Positions 9,601-18,477 of a stretch of DNA of 44,189 nt are shown in pieces. The stretch comes from a virus. The stretch lies in the IMG/VR virus record IMGVR_UViG_3300033145_000280, positions 1 through 44,189 of that record. The stretch is one strand, 5' to 3'. The translations under genes and the position numbers were made by a program. The stretch's first letter is position 1. Every line of letters begins with the position of its first letter. The notes under the pieces are model-generated. The model did not search any database. It saw only the letters and a list, made by a program, of their open reading frames with translations, and was not told the DNA's origin.

Positions 9601-10669
9601 GGTGATGTTCTTCTATAATTTGCTCAGAAAAAAGCTTACGAAATTGAGCGTTGTCAAGAAACTCAGTGATATTTTTAGCTGCATTAGGGGTCATCCCTGC
9701 GCCAATCATAAAGTAATCATTGGCAAATCTCTTCTGTAGATTAAACTTCATTGCATCTAACTTCGTTGCTTTTCCAAAATCTATTTTCCAACGAAGCTGT
9801 TCAAACCTACGCCTATGATCAATATTAAGAAGCCTTTGCTTTATGCCCCCAATACCTACGTGAGAGATAGCTTCTGCCCCTCTACCTGTAGCAAGCATCT
9901 CTTTTAACTTAGCAGCATCACCAGTACCAAAATGCTTTAAACCAGTGCCAAGCTCATGTTCAACCTTAAGCAAATCATCAAGAGTGCGTACCCAATCATC
10001 GCCATGCTCTAGTTGACTCGACTCTAGTAATCCTTTTGTAGCCGCTTGCTTATCTATCATTCTCGCTTTTTGAATATGCTCAGGAATAAACTTAGAGGTT
10101 CCTCTTATAGCTAACTGTCCTACCTTAGCTGACTTCCGTACAGCCCCAACAACCGGGAAAGCAATGGAAGCAATCATACCTGCTGCTGCAATACTAGACA
10201 TAATAGGATGCTCAGACCACTGATCAAGAGAGTTTTCAATGGCCCAATTTAACCCATCTTGGTCCCACTTTAACCCAAGAATAGCCAGGTCATCACCGAA
10301 CAAAAAGTTCACACCATCCTTAATATTCCAGCCTTCAGGATTATCTTCAGTAGGAGCCTCAGCACCAGGAATAGCCATTGAATACATCGCAGCAGGATCT
10401 AAGTCTTCTTCTGTCAGGTGTGTTTCGTCTGGGTCTGTCTTTGGTATATTATATAAACTCTGATGCTTAGCTGACAACCCACCTTCAGAGTATTTACGGT
10501 TGGATTCTCTCGCTATATGTGACGGAGCATACTTTTGATTGTAATCCCTTTCAACAGGATCAGGTTCAGAAGCTCTTTCAGCTTCCTCAGCTAACCCACT
10601 GCTCCAGTCAGGAGCAGCAGGCTCTTCAAAACTTCTATAAAGATTGTCATAGTCTGTAGGGGATGCCAT
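6602..10669 (-). CDS. Large internal virion (ejection) protein, T7 gp16-like by position
   Basis: A 1355-aa mostly helical protein, close to T7 gp16 (1318 aa) in size and placed third after gp14-like and gp15-like genes, as in T7. The N-terminal 90 residues are acidic and low in order. Two Gly/Ala-rich hydrophobic stretches (about residues 955-1010 and 1125-1165) could insert in a membrane, and the C-terminus has a run of Lys/Arg. I see no clear lytic transglycosylase motif, unlike T7 gp16. Likely role: DNA-ejection channel across the cell envelope. Four bases separate it from the upstream gene, and the ribosome-binding site is weak (AAAG). Assignment rests on synteny, size and composition. 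Confidence 0.78.
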   Translation of the reverse strand: MASPTDYDNLYRSFEEPAAPDWSSGLAEEAERASEPDPVERDYNQKYAPSHIARESNRKYSEGGLSAKHQSLYNIPKTDPDETHLTEEDLDPAAMYSMAIPGAEAPTEDNPEGWNIKDGVNFLFGDDLAILGLKWDQDGLNWAIENSLDQWSEHPIMSSIAAAGMIASIAFPVVGAVRKSAKVGQLAIRGTSKFIPEHIQKARMIDKQAATKGLLESSQLEHGDDWVRTLDDLLKVEHELGTGLKHFGTGDAAKLKEMLATGRGAEAISHVGIGGIKQRLLNIDHRRRFEQLRWKIDFGKATKLDAMKFNLQKRFANDYFMIGAGMTPNAAKNITEFLDNAQFRKLFSEQIIEEHHPTWFRYMQGLIDETDEAVQAIGKKNPKEIMKWQSQLDAYKQVQSEMVSSGFYAADEIASASLPDPSRHVKVETVGAAVARGLYTSTLWNQMIKPGAIQVNKAGLGLRKNISQIPATLTSPSLQKRMKYGDPAALEAGIEAGEIITDPALVNQFSLVHDKLLLNTYDFMADSIVKHRGVPQSSLNKWFLDNDAFEALTPSAKGRWVNLNDLGGEIAARYGISGANPLTNRLRRMVAVKSGKKVDSAGNIVDGLDDLPHMNVEIFNDFFHPEEGMFGAMSYSTDALSLLTAVFKTGRTALNPATHMTNLSGNFVMLAMAGMNPFSKQAITDGSRMTKVFRQVAKGRIDTEIDSDLLFSKSGLIDVFDKAGVDTMMTTKLGTTIDLTDDFSHPLVQQLIEKNAFETTEGFANLQNTFTAIEAAAASSAGSPLFAKNFTKAMLKFIGDEPGKKKSLVSKSLHHMSSLYLQEDMVPKAMYFMKLRRGGHSIESAVMEVGRRLPQYKNVGNSIKGLRKMAFPWITFPVEMTRIMKNNIMDFPLRTAAILRIPNAMQWAMSEAELAPGSPQEVKDGMRQAPLWAQRGTSVLLNSGQTTGAMLGGSSAAFLGAVFGGANWGTIGAMVGAIGGGAAGAAAGYAFGDEDEANMRAWSMEFLPWSSLMAGSSSPEAEPNDLARMVDLSPIEPFSIITPMVRLFYGKGSWGEEIPVTGKSDAMSKAVMQLTGLLMPSLMQKYGLKVGDPDVGFFNLADNRGMLGAAAVGGLLGAAGGGPVGAAIGAGAGILTGANTIRLQEDLGLVQNSKTGKRGNIIYDLLLNSFMGGTGKSWGTTPEQQLFHEGMQNKKYTKARNVFVKNIKYAILNGDEEMFNDALGKIERSFFTQHADVRTGLTKFGKWADGHMDDLGKHPRLGGMSIEQLRTRLWDAIEFAKEHRGKAADNLVMALKKELLFREMNKENSGMNVGGYNFNTKLASKLLGPAMFARKSKKKKKSRSKKYIDNIKPLL

Positions 10670-10672
10670 TAG

Positions 10673-12949
10673 TTACTTTAATAATCCTCTTCCTCTAACT
10701 TCTCTAGCTCGCGAGAATCGTTCTTCATCTCTCTGATTAGCCTCTTCTATTCTTCGACCTGCAGCGCCTCGACTTTGCCAAAGAGCACCAGCAGCTTCAG
10801 GTATAGTTAGACCAAGTATTCCTCGCTCTTTTCTACTAGCCCCAAGCTTTGATATTTTCTTTAGACTCTTCTCTAATTTCTTAATAGACTCATTAACTAA
10901 TTTAAGAGTAGAATTTAATTCAGCTATTCTACTAGCAGTCATGTCAGCACTTCTTTGTAGGTCTGATTCCGAACCTGCATTTTCAAGCATAACATCAGTA
11001 ACAACAGTATTTTGAGAGTTTGTTATCAGAAGAACTTCTAATGCACTTTTTTCATCTTGTAAAGTTTTAATAGCTGACTCATATAGTGAAGCATCAGGTA
11101 TTAGAAAACTCGAAACAGACTTATTACTTAAAACTAGTGCTGATCTTAGATCCTCTACTGGAGGACGATGATTCTGTGCTGCTTCTGTATTCTGTTCTAT
11201 TTCAATTTGTAACTTCTGCATTACAGGACCCTGAATTGCAGGGTCCTCTCGATCAAGAGCTAAACCAGACACCACATTATTACTCTCACTAACTGGACTT
11301 CGTATATCAAGCGGAACATACTTCGGAAAAATCAATGCAAGGTGTGTACCTTTAAATTCCTCTACACTCATACCTTCAGGAATCCACTTCTCTCGCCACT
11401 CTGGAGACTTTGAAATTAAAGCTGAAAGGATCTCTGCCTGTGCTTGACGCTCGAAAAAAGCATTAGATGGCCTACCAATAGACGCATCTGCGTCTGCCCA
11501 AACTTTAATAAGATCATCAATAAGTGACTTGTCTTCTAGATACCCAGGAATAGTTTGAACAAGCTCAGGATTAAAATCAAAGTCACCGTCAGGAGCAATA
11601 ACTCCTCGTATTCTGCTCATAAGTGTATCCAGCATTGCAGGCGTAACAGGCTTTTGTTTTTTATCTTTATAATAAGGAGAACGTTCAGCTTCGTCACTAC
11701 CAGGCTTAAACTTTTTATACTCACTCAATCTTTGTTTAGCATAACTATGGGCTTGACTAGTAACTAGAGAGTCTCGTTTAGCCTTCGATTGAGTTGCTGC
11801 TGCTTGGACTCTGAATCCTACTTCTTCATGAGTAGACATAATACCAGGAACATCTTCGGGGCGGATATCACGATCTAACATTGTAATGTTATTTCCTCTC
11901 CCGAGTCTGTCTACCTTAGCGTCATATCTAGCTTTCTTAATAGCAGCAAGTGTTAATTCCTTTATATGCGCCGGATTTTCTGGATCATAATTCTCTGCAA
12001 ACCAGGCAGCTCGCTCAGGATCAACTCTTTTTAGGGCTTCCTGACCGGCTTGGGCAGCAGCTTCGTCTTTTGTTTCTTGTTCTGTTAGTTCCATTTGGGC
12101 TGTATCAAATTTTTGTGTTGCTTTCGCAACTCCACCAGCGACCCGCGCTTCTGGATCAGTCATCTCTGGGCCACCAGCAGGAGCAAGTTGACGACCGACC
12201 TCAGCGTCTATTGCTTTTTGCTCTTGTCTATCTTCAGTGGCAGCGGTAGCCTGCCCAATCATCGCACCCTGATATTCTCTTTGACTCCTATCATTTGCTA
12301 AATCACTAGCAGTTTTCATAGCTTCAATTTGACCAGTAACTGCCTGTCGAACTGCCTCACCCTTAGCCAGAATATAAGGATTATCTTGGTATTGCTGAGT
12401 TGCTGTATGATACTCTGACGCTGAAGCCTCCATCCCTGCAAAATACCGTTCAGTAGCAGAGCTATAATGATCTATTGCATCCCGACTATCCGCAGCAATA
12501 TAAGACGCTTCACCAGTAACAGGATCAATAATACGAAATCCCTTTCGTGGAACTACTGGTGCTGCTTCTGGGTCATTTGCTTGACGTTCTTCATCTGAAG
12601 TATAAGGCATTTGGTGCATACGAATTTCTTCATCATATTGGGCTCTAACTTCACCTTGCTGTCGTTTAAGATTTTCACCATACACACCATCAAACATCTT
12701 AGCCTTATGTTGATACCATAAAGTCTTTAATTGAGCATTAATCTGTTCAGCATTTTGCATTGATGCCTGTAACATAGCAGGATTGTCTGTTAACTGAGAC
12801 ATTGCTCCACCATACATTGCAGCGCCTTGCCTAACAAAAGATGCACCTAATTCATGAACTGCGCCACCCCACCTAGGTCCTAATTCTTGAGCACCAGGAG
12901 AAGGGGCCTGCATTTGGGCTCCTTGATTCATAACATCACCATTAGCCAT
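10673..12949 (-). CDS. Internal virion protein, T7 gp15-like by position
   Basis: A 758-aa, Gln/Ala/Glu-rich, mainly helical protein with long heptad-like stretches. Its size is nearly that of T7 gp15 (747 aa) and it sits between the gp14-like and gp16-like genes. No catalytic motif or membrane segment is visible. It probably forms the hexameric middle part of the ejection channel. A 9-bp perfect inverted repeat lies within it at 11225-11247. The function is inferred from order and size, not direct sequence similarity. Confidence 0.72.
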   Translation of the reverse strand: MANGDVMNQGAQMQAPSPGAQELGPRWGGAVHELGASFVRQGAAMYGGAMSQLTDNPAMLQASMQNAEQINAQLKTLWYQHKAKMFDGVYGENLKRQQGEVRAQYDEEIRMHQMPYTSDEERQANDPEAAPVVPRKGFRIIDPVTGEASYIAADSRDAIDHYSSATERYFAGMEASASEYHTATQQYQDNPYILAKGEAVRQAVTGQIEAMKTASDLANDRSQREYQGAMIGQATAATEDRQEQKAIDAEVGRQLAPAGGPEMTDPEARVAGGVAKATQKFDTAQMELTEQETKDEAAAQAGQEALKRVDPERAAWFAENYDPENPAHIKELTLAAIKKARYDAKVDRLGRGNNITMLDRDIRPEDVPGIMSTHEEVGFRVQAAATQSKAKRDSLVTSQAHSYAKQRLSEYKKFKPGSDEAERSPYYKDKKQKPVTPAMLDTLMSRIRGVIAPDGDFDFNPELVQTIPGYLEDKSLIDDLIKVWADADASIGRPSNAFFERQAQAEILSALISKSPEWREKWIPEGMSVEEFKGTHLALIFPKYVPLDIRSPVSESNNVVSGLALDREDPAIQGPVMQKLQIEIEQNTEAAQNHRPPVEDLRSALVLSNKSVSSFLIPDASLYESAIKTLQDEKSALEVLLITNSQNTVVTDVMLENAGSESDLQRSADMTASRIAELNSTLKLVNESIKKLEKSLKKISKLGASRKERGILGLTIPEAAGALWQSRGAAGRRIEEANQRDEERFSRAREVRGRGLLK
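11225..11247. repeat. Perfect 9-bp inverted repeat inside the gp15-like gene
   Basis: AGGACCCTG (11225-11233) and CAGGGTCCT (11239-11247) with a five-base loop inside coding sequence. No T-run follows on either strand, so it is not a standard terminator. It may be chance or an RNA hairpin. Confidence 0.4.
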
Positions 12950-12968
12950 TATTTAATCTCCATAAACA

Positions 12969-14186
12969 TTAAATACTTGAGATACCGCCAACATTAGATC
13001 GATACCCTCCAGCATTAGCACTAATTCCTTGAGGCATTCCAGTGTACATACCTCCACCACTAATAGCACCAGTAGAGCCTCCACCAGCAGCACCAGCAGT
13101 AGCCGGGCTGGCAGCAGCACCACCACCCATTCCACTCATCCCATATTGCATCATCGCGCCGCCAATTTGTTGTACTGCACCAGCAATTGCTAACTTATAT
13201 TGTGTATCTCCAGCAATCTTAGTAAGTTTAGCTTGAGTAGTTAAAGAATCAGCCGCGCCCATATTATCCATAAGATCACTTTCAATAGCCATAGCAGTAG
13301 GCATAATATTATTTAGATATAATTGAGTCAACGCATTCATCTGTGCATCAAAACTCTCAACTACATTCTGGTCAACCACAGCCATACCAAAAGCAATGGA
13401 TTGCCGACGTTGCTCTGTAGCCATTTGAATCATAGCAGCATTAGATTGCCACAATGCATTTTGTTTATCTCTATTGATTGATTGCTGCGCCTGCATTTTT
13501 CCATTAAACTTAGCAAGCCTGTTTCGTGCAGTACCAACAGAAAAAGCCCTATCAACTGCCTCCATAACTTCTTGATTTCTTATACCAGCCCCCTCAATAA
13601 TAGGCCCTTGAATAGATTCTTTAAGCTGCAGGTATAACTCACCTTCTTGACGAGCGGCTTGATCCCATTGAGCAATATCATGACTTACAGCCCTACCAAT
13701 CCGACTATCAAAAAAGCTTTCACGCCACTCATCAGGACGCTTAGCAAAGTCCCTCATTGTAGTGCTCATAGTAGATCCTGGAATACCTAAACCCTCATCA
13801 CCAGGAATTCTAGTAGTTACTTTCTTCTTTAATGGTTTAAATAATTCTGATTGCGTAGCAGGTAAAATGCCTCCAGATCCTTTTGATATTACATAATCCT
13901 CATAGGAACCTTCAAATGTTCCAGGCATCCCTAACCAATCATACATGCTCTTCTTAGTAGCAGCACTAGCAACTTCTGCTTTACGACGTAATTCAATAGC
14001 TGCCCTGCCAGTATCTAAATGGTGTGATTGGCGAGCGTATCCTTGTTGAGCGCGAGCATAAGCTAATTGAGCAGCTTTCTTTATTGCTTTAGCTTCTTTC
14101 TCTTTGCCTTTTTTAGCTTGCATACCTCCCCAAATACTTCCACCCGCAGCTAAAAGTCCACCACCAACAACCGCTACAACTGCCAT
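12969..14186 (-). CDS. Internal virion protein, T7 gp14-like
   Basis: A 405-aa protein whose N-terminus (residues 1-25) is a short hydrophobic Gly/Ala segment, followed by a Lys/Ala helix and long Gln/Ala-rich helices. This pattern is typical of T7 gp14-type proteins that insert into the outer membrane during ejection. The C-terminus (about 340-400) is Gly/Met/Ala-rich and flexible. It is twice the length of T7 gp14 (196 aa). AAGGAG precedes the start, and that site lies in the end of the GNAT gene, so the two genes are coupled. Confidence 0.72.
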   Translation of the reverse strand: MAVVAVVGGGLLAAGGSIWGGMQAKKGKEKEAKAIKKAAQLAYARAQQGYARQSHHLDTGRAAIELRRKAEVASAATKKSMYDWLGMPGTFEGSYEDYVISKGSGGILPATQSELFKPLKKKVTTRIPGDEGLGIPGSTMSTTMRDFAKRPDEWRESFFDSRIGRAVSHDIAQWDQAARQEGELYLQLKESIQGPIIEGAGIRNQEVMEAVDRAFSVGTARNRLAKFNGKMQAQQSINRDKQNALWQSNAAMIQMATEQRRQSIAFGMAVVDQNVVESFDAQMNALTQLYLNNIMPTAMAIESDLMDNMGAADSLTTQAKLTKIAGDTQYKLAIAGAVQQIGGAMMQYGMSGMGGGAAASPATAGAAGGGSTGAISGGGMYTGMPQGISANAGGYRSNVGGISSI

Positions 14187-14684
14187 TTAAGTATTCTCCT
14201 TCATTATATAATGTACTACTCTCATTCCAGGCTTAAACCCAAATCTAATAGTAGCGGCATACTTTTCTTCATTAGCAGGGTCAGTAACTGACCAAAGAGA
14301 ATCAAAGCCCATAGTTCTTAAAATATTAACTGCTTTAGTTCGTAAAGCTGTAGATACTCCTTTACCTCTAGCAGATTCTTTAACATAAAGTCCCCAGCCG
14401 TTTGCTTGTCGTCCATTCACATTTTCAAATAACAATTCACCAGGATCTCCATACATTAATACTCCATCTTCCGCGTGGAAAAGTACAGTTCCATCCAAGT
14501 CACCCGAAACATATACGTTAAACATCCTTTCAAAAACTTCCATATTGTGCTCTGTAGCCGCAACACCTCCTGCCGCCAAGAGCTGCTCATCTGATAAATA
14601 CTCTTCCCAAAGCTTTCGAAATAGCCCAAGATCGCCAAGTTTTGCTCTCCTAATTTTAATCTTATTTTTTCGTTCCTTCCCCAT
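14187..14684 (-). CDS. GNAT-family acetyltransferase in the T7 gp13 position
   Basis: A 165-aa GNAT fold protein. Motif A is RGKGVS (residues 106-111) in the acetyl-CoA pyrophosphate loop, preceded by the strand GWGLYVKE, and a later GFKPG fits motif B. It lies between the nozzle and the gp14-like gene, exactly where T7 has gene 13, whose product is needed for internal core assembly; as I recall, the T7 gp13 family is grouped with acetyltransferase folds. It may acetylate a virion or host protein or serve as an assembly factor. A promoter motif lies about 30 bases upstream. Confidence 0.85.
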   Translation of the reverse strand: MGKERKNKIKIRRAKLGDLGLFRKLWEEYLSDEQLLAAGGVAATEHNMEVFERMFNVYVSGDLDGTVLFHAEDGVLMYGDPGELLFENVNGRQANGWGLYVKESARGKGVSTALRTKAVNILRTMGFDSLWSVTDPANEEKYAATIRFGFKPGMRVVHYIMKENT

Positions 14685-14713
14685 AGTATACCCTCTCTAT
14701 TTTTAAATGATAC

Positions 14714-14737
14714 TCCTATTAAATAATTCCTTTTTTT
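14714..14737 (-). promoter_or_regulatory. Late promoter motif copy 1
   Basis: Reverse-strand copy of the shared motif: A-run, GGAATTATTTAATAGGA. It lies between the nozzle and GNAT genes, with the AGGA end about 30 bases before the GNAT start. An A/T-rich block resembling those at 23288 and 28514 lies further upstream (14738-14768). Confidence 0.7.
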
Positions 14738-14769
14738 ACTAAGGTAATTAAACTTAGAAAACAATAATG

Positions 14770-17700
14770 TTAGGAACGACCAGCAGGAACACTCTTTGAA
14801 ATCACCCCAGCGTGCGGTCTAGTCTCAATAAAGATTCTAGCTCCTTGAAAATAGACATCTTTGTTTAAATCATTACATTGAATATTAATTCTCCCATATT
14901 CAGCCGAAGTCATATCTTTAATTCGATAACGTTGAATGTTTACACCAGCAGGAAATGTAAATGTTAATGTCTTTGACTCTCTTACCGTCTGATCAGTAGC
15001 AGAACCATCAGCAGTATCAAATCTTACAGTATAACTATGTTCCGCACCTCCGGCTGCTCTTGATCTAATTTCAATAAAGGAAGGCTTCCATCGTCCAGTC
15101 ACCCCAGAAATCTCAGCCGCAAGAGGAGCTGCTCTCATGTAAATAGACTGTAACTCCATAGTAATCGCTGTCTCAGTACCATCAGCATCAACCCAAGACT
15201 GATTTCCACCTGTCAAGAACTCATAAAGCATCCCATCAGCACCACCCACATATAGCCTTCTGTCACCATCAGGATCTTCAATCTCTTCACCACAAAGGAA
15301 CTCTAACCCAACAGGAAAATCTATCTTAGTCCACCATCCAGTCCTAATATCATCTTGTCCATGCTGATAGCTATACATAGTGTCATAAACACCACTACTA
15401 TTTTGATAAGAAACCAACATTCTATTGATAGATTTACTATAAATAGTCCAAGCGTGCTCTATATTTTCTTTATTTACTGCAGCAATCAAGTCTCCAATAG
15501 GCTCACTAAATCTATTTGTATCCTGTAAATCATATAAACGAATGCTCTCTCTATCATGCGCCCAGCCATACAGCTTAGACTCTCCACACGCCCGGAACCC
15601 AACATTACCCATATTCCTCATTACTTTATCAACATAGTAATCAGGGTTATCACCAATAACTCTCCAATAATCTAGATCAGTGGTAATAATAAGACCATTA
15701 CGAGTCTCAAAGATACCAGTAATTGGACTGTCTAATTCAAAAGCATTAATCAAAGGAAACGCTTCAGGATTATCATCAGCAGAGAAGTAAAGTACGTTTG
15801 GATCTTTAGGATCGCCAGCCATAAAGACTGTGCGCTTCCAGGTCTTTATAATACCTGCGTTAGGAGGAACAGAGCTATCAAAAAATTGAGCAGGTTGAGG
15901 GGGCTGGCTGGTCCCCAACGCGCCATCAGACACCGTATCCGTAAACGTAGTCGTTGTATTGTCATTAATAGTTCCTACATAGAAATGAGTAGTACCATTT
16001 GCTATAGTTCTATAGATATTCCTTTTCACTATTGCCGGATCGTCCGACACTGGAATCTCTGTTAACTCCATTGAGGCGTAATCAGAATAAGAATCAATCC
16101 TTAAGTTATCTACTTTAAGGGCACCAGTACCAGTTGACTGATCATCGTCAATAAACCAAAAAATAATTTTAACATTGTCTACAACAGATAAATCTACTAC
16201 CCCTTCTGTACTATCAGGATTTTCTAATGGCATACTTAAAGTAGTAAAAGCACCTTCTTCAATACTAGAACGATCAAACCTCCACTCATAGTAATTATCT
16301 AAATCAGCGTCTCCAATCTGTACTCGTACTCCGTCAGTAGCTAACTTCTCTCGGTCGCCAATAGCAATCCACACATCAACATATAAATAGCCATCCTCTG
16401 CATCTGAAAAATCAAACTCTTGAAGTGGAATAGCAATAGAACACTCTTCATCACCGACGGCATTATCAAGACCAAACTGGATAGAATTATACCCTTGAGT
16501 TTTATTATCGGGGTCAAGAGTTTGATTGTCATTAGTACCAACATATGTTAATGCAGGATGTGTCTCATCTTCAAACGTCCAAGCCACATTAGCATCAGCC
16601 TCAGAAGCGTCTCCATAAATTTCAGACTCCTGGCTGACACCCCTGTTAGACTCATATCCATCTTCATTAACATAAGTAACTACATGTGACCAAACTTGAG
16701 TGCTGCCTCCAGAAAATACAGATCCAGTAGCATCAGTCATAGTAGATTTAGGAGCACCTTGATCTAGAGATACAAGATTATCCAGATAAACAATAATTTC
16801 ATCTGCAGTATTATCAGTGTTAAAGAACCACTCATACTTCATTGCTGTTAAATTATCGTTATCAAGATTCTCTGAGTCAACAGACGATTCACCAAGGTCG
16901 CCCGCAGGATACAACGTAAAATCAAATGAAAGAGTATTCCATCCCTTTAATAGCTGACCAATACGAAAGTCATATCGTACCCACTGCTCTGCTGCACCTC
17001 CACCAAAGCTATCTGTAGAACTAAAGTAAACAGAGAAGCACCTTCCAGTAACAGCCAACTTACGATGCATGTCTTCAGGAATATACACATACATTCTAGC
17101 ACGATCTTCAACATTGATATTAATACTAAAAGGTGCCATCCCAATCTTTTGAATATGACAAGAATTTTCACCGGAATTCTTAGTTAACTTTAATGAATTA
17201 CCAGAGTATGCAATACTAGACTCAGTAGCAACTGTACACCTACTAGTAGTAAACCCACCACCAGCAAAAGACTCAATTATAGTCTCTACATTACCAGGAG
17301 CTTCAACACCCCAAGTAGATAGTTTAAACCCGTCAAACTTATATCTATCACCAAGAGTACCTGTAATAAAAGGATCTTGAGCACCAATAAGAAGGAACCT
17401 ACCGAACTGAGTATGAGAACGAAACAATCCACTAGGTTGTCCTGTAGCTAATTGTGTAACTGAGGTACCATTTAATTGAAATAACTTACTACCTGCCTGA
17501 ATCAGAGTCTCTCTAACTAATTGACCAGCAAAATTTTGTGATCTATAAAACCCGATCCAAGAAATAGGCGCACCACTGCCCCCTTCTTCAATCTTAGAGC
17601 TAAGCACACGACTATTACCTAAAGCTCTACGAGTAGATCCATACTCAGTAAAAAAATCCGCATTCTTACATTCAGTTAAATTAGAAGTCTTAAGAAAATC

Positions 17701-17775
17701 TGGATTAGTCTTAGTATTCAATCCTTCCAGATTGGCAAAATCAACAAAAGCCTGTGAGGAACGCTCAACGCTCAT
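14770..17775 (-). CDS. Tail nozzle protein (T7 gp12-like) with inserted jelly-roll modules
   Basis: A 1001-aa protein. The N-terminal 150 residues have the GLNTK...NPDFL...RRALGN pattern of phage nozzle proteins. A beta-propeller-like region resumes at about residues 630-870 with WxxI, YVGGADG and YFSADDNPEAF motifs, which fits T7 gp12. Two beta-sandwich modules rich in aromatic residues interrupt it (about 155-340 and 390-570; each ends in D-N-L), plus a short FN3-like segment (about 575-640). T7 gp12 is 794 aa, so the inserts account for the extra length and resemble carbohydrate-binding jelly rolls. It follows the adaptor gene as in T7. Confidence 0.82.
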   Translation of the reverse strand: MSVERSSQAFVDFANLEGLNTKTNPDFLKTSNLTECKNADFFTEYGSTRRALGNSRVLSSKIEEGGSGAPISWIGFYRSQNFAGQLVRETLIQAGSKLFQLNGTSVTQLATGQPSGLFRSHTQFGRFLLIGAQDPFITGTLGDRYKFDGFKLSTWGVEAPGNVETIIESFAGGGFTTSRCTVATESSIAYSGNSLKLTKNSGENSCHIQKIGMAPFSININVEDRARMYVYIPEDMHRKLAVTGRCFSVYFSSTDSFGGGAAEQWVRYDFRIGQLLKGWNTLSFDFTLYPAGDLGESSVDSENLDNDNLTAMKYEWFFNTDNTADEIIVYLDNLVSLDQGAPKSTMTDATGSVFSGGSTQVWSHVVTYVNEDGYESNRGVSQESEIYGDASEADANVAWTFEDETHPALTYVGTNDNQTLDPDNKTQGYNSIQFGLDNAVGDEECSIAIPLQEFDFSDAEDGYLYVDVWIAIGDREKLATDGVRVQIGDADLDNYYEWRFDRSSIEEGAFTTLSMPLENPDSTEGVVDLSVVDNVKIIFWFIDDDQSTGTGALKVDNLRIDSYSDYASMELTEIPVSDDPAIVKRNIYRTIANGTTHFYVGTINDNTTTTFTDTVSDGALGTSQPPQPAQFFDSSVPPNAGIIKTWKRTVFMAGDPKDPNVLYFSADDNPEAFPLINAFELDSPITGIFETRNGLIITTDLDYWRVIGDNPDYYVDKVMRNMGNVGFRACGESKLYGWAHDRESIRLYDLQDTNRFSEPIGDLIAAVNKENIEHAWTIYSKSINRMLVSYQNSSGVYDTMYSYQHGQDDIRTGWWTKIDFPVGLEFLCGEEIEDPDGDRRLYVGGADGMLYEFLTGGNQSWVDADGTETAITMELQSIYMRAAPLAAEISGVTGRWKPSFIEIRSRAAGGAEHSYTVRFDTADGSATDQTVRESKTLTFTFPAGVNIQRYRIKDMTSAEYGRINIQCNDLNKDVYFQGARIFIETRPHAGVISKSVPAGRS

Positions 17776-17787
17776 ATTTTACTCCGG

Positions 17788-18477
17788 TCACGAATCACTG
17801 AAATGACCTACAAAAGGTGTCACACTGTTCAAAGAAATCATACGAGAATCTATATACCTAGAAAACATAACATCAAATTCATTTCGTAATCTAACAATAG
17901 TAGTTGGCTGTCCATTCTCCATCAAATGCTCTGAGTCTAAAGCAGCCACCGCCGTATCATAAATAACTAATGAAACATATGTCTTAGGAAAATCTGGGTG
18001 GATCACATCATCATCTGCAACCAGCTCAGCAGGAAGACCACAATACTCTAATCTAATGCCATTAGTTACTGCTGTAGTTGGAGTAGGCTCAAATACAAAC
18101 CCACTACCAATAGGACGATATGTAGGAAGATAAGAATCTGCATCTCCACTAGACCCAGCAGCAGGATTCATACCAATGTGTCGCTCATACCTATGAACAG
18201 GAACAGTCGCACCACCAGTTCGAACAAGCTCTACTTTAATTGCCCTTTCAAACCCAGCAGGCCAAGCATACCTAGCCTGATCAGCTACAATACTTCTAGT
18301 TGCTACTTCAGTAAAATAGCCTTCAAATGCCATGATTAATTGAGTACAACGTAGTCGGTAGCTATCATTAAAAATTTGCTTCAAAAACGTTGGGGACCAC
18401 ATCGAGGCGTCCTCGTCCGTCTCATGAAGAAACTGTCTTACTCTAATAATGTAATTTCCAAAGGTTTCCGCAGCCAT
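17788..18477 (-). CDS. Head-tail adaptor (T7 gp11-like tail tube protein)
   Basis: A 229-aa protein with an N-terminal helical segment (IIRVRQFLHE, then WSPTFLKQIFNDSYR) and a long helix near the C-terminus, as in podovirus adaptor/gatekeeper proteins that bind under the portal. It is slightly longer than T7 gp11 (196 aa). It directly precedes the nozzle gene in transcription order. The start uses GGAGG and overlaps the preceding stop as TAATG. Family assignment is from pattern and synteny. Confidence 0.78.
   Translation of the reverse strand: MAAETFGNYIIRVRQFLHETDEDASMWSPTFLKQIFNDSYRLRCTQLIMAFEGYFTEVATRSIVADQARYAWPAGFERAIKVELVRTGGATVPVHRYERHIGMNPAAGSSGDADSYLPTYRPIGSGFVFEPTPTTAVTNGIRLEYCGLPAELVADDDVIHPDFPKTYVSLVIYDTAVAALDSEHLMENGQPTTIVRLRNEFDVMFSRYIDSRMISLNSVTPFVGHFSDS

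Noticed and set aside
11225-11247. Inverted repeat in the gp15-like gene as a terminator
   Set aside because: No T-run follows on either strand and it lies in the middle of a long coding sequence.
12953-13135. A 60-residue Val/Leu-rich - strand frame that could be read as a membrane protein or holin
   Set aside because: It lies wholly inside the gp14-like gene on the same strand in another frame, and the hydrophobic look comes from the Gly/Ala codons of that gene.
14456-14764. A 102-residue - strand frame across the GNAT gene start and the promoter
   Set aside because: It overlaps the better supported GNAT gene in another frame and covers the promoter motif; no Shine-Dalgarno.
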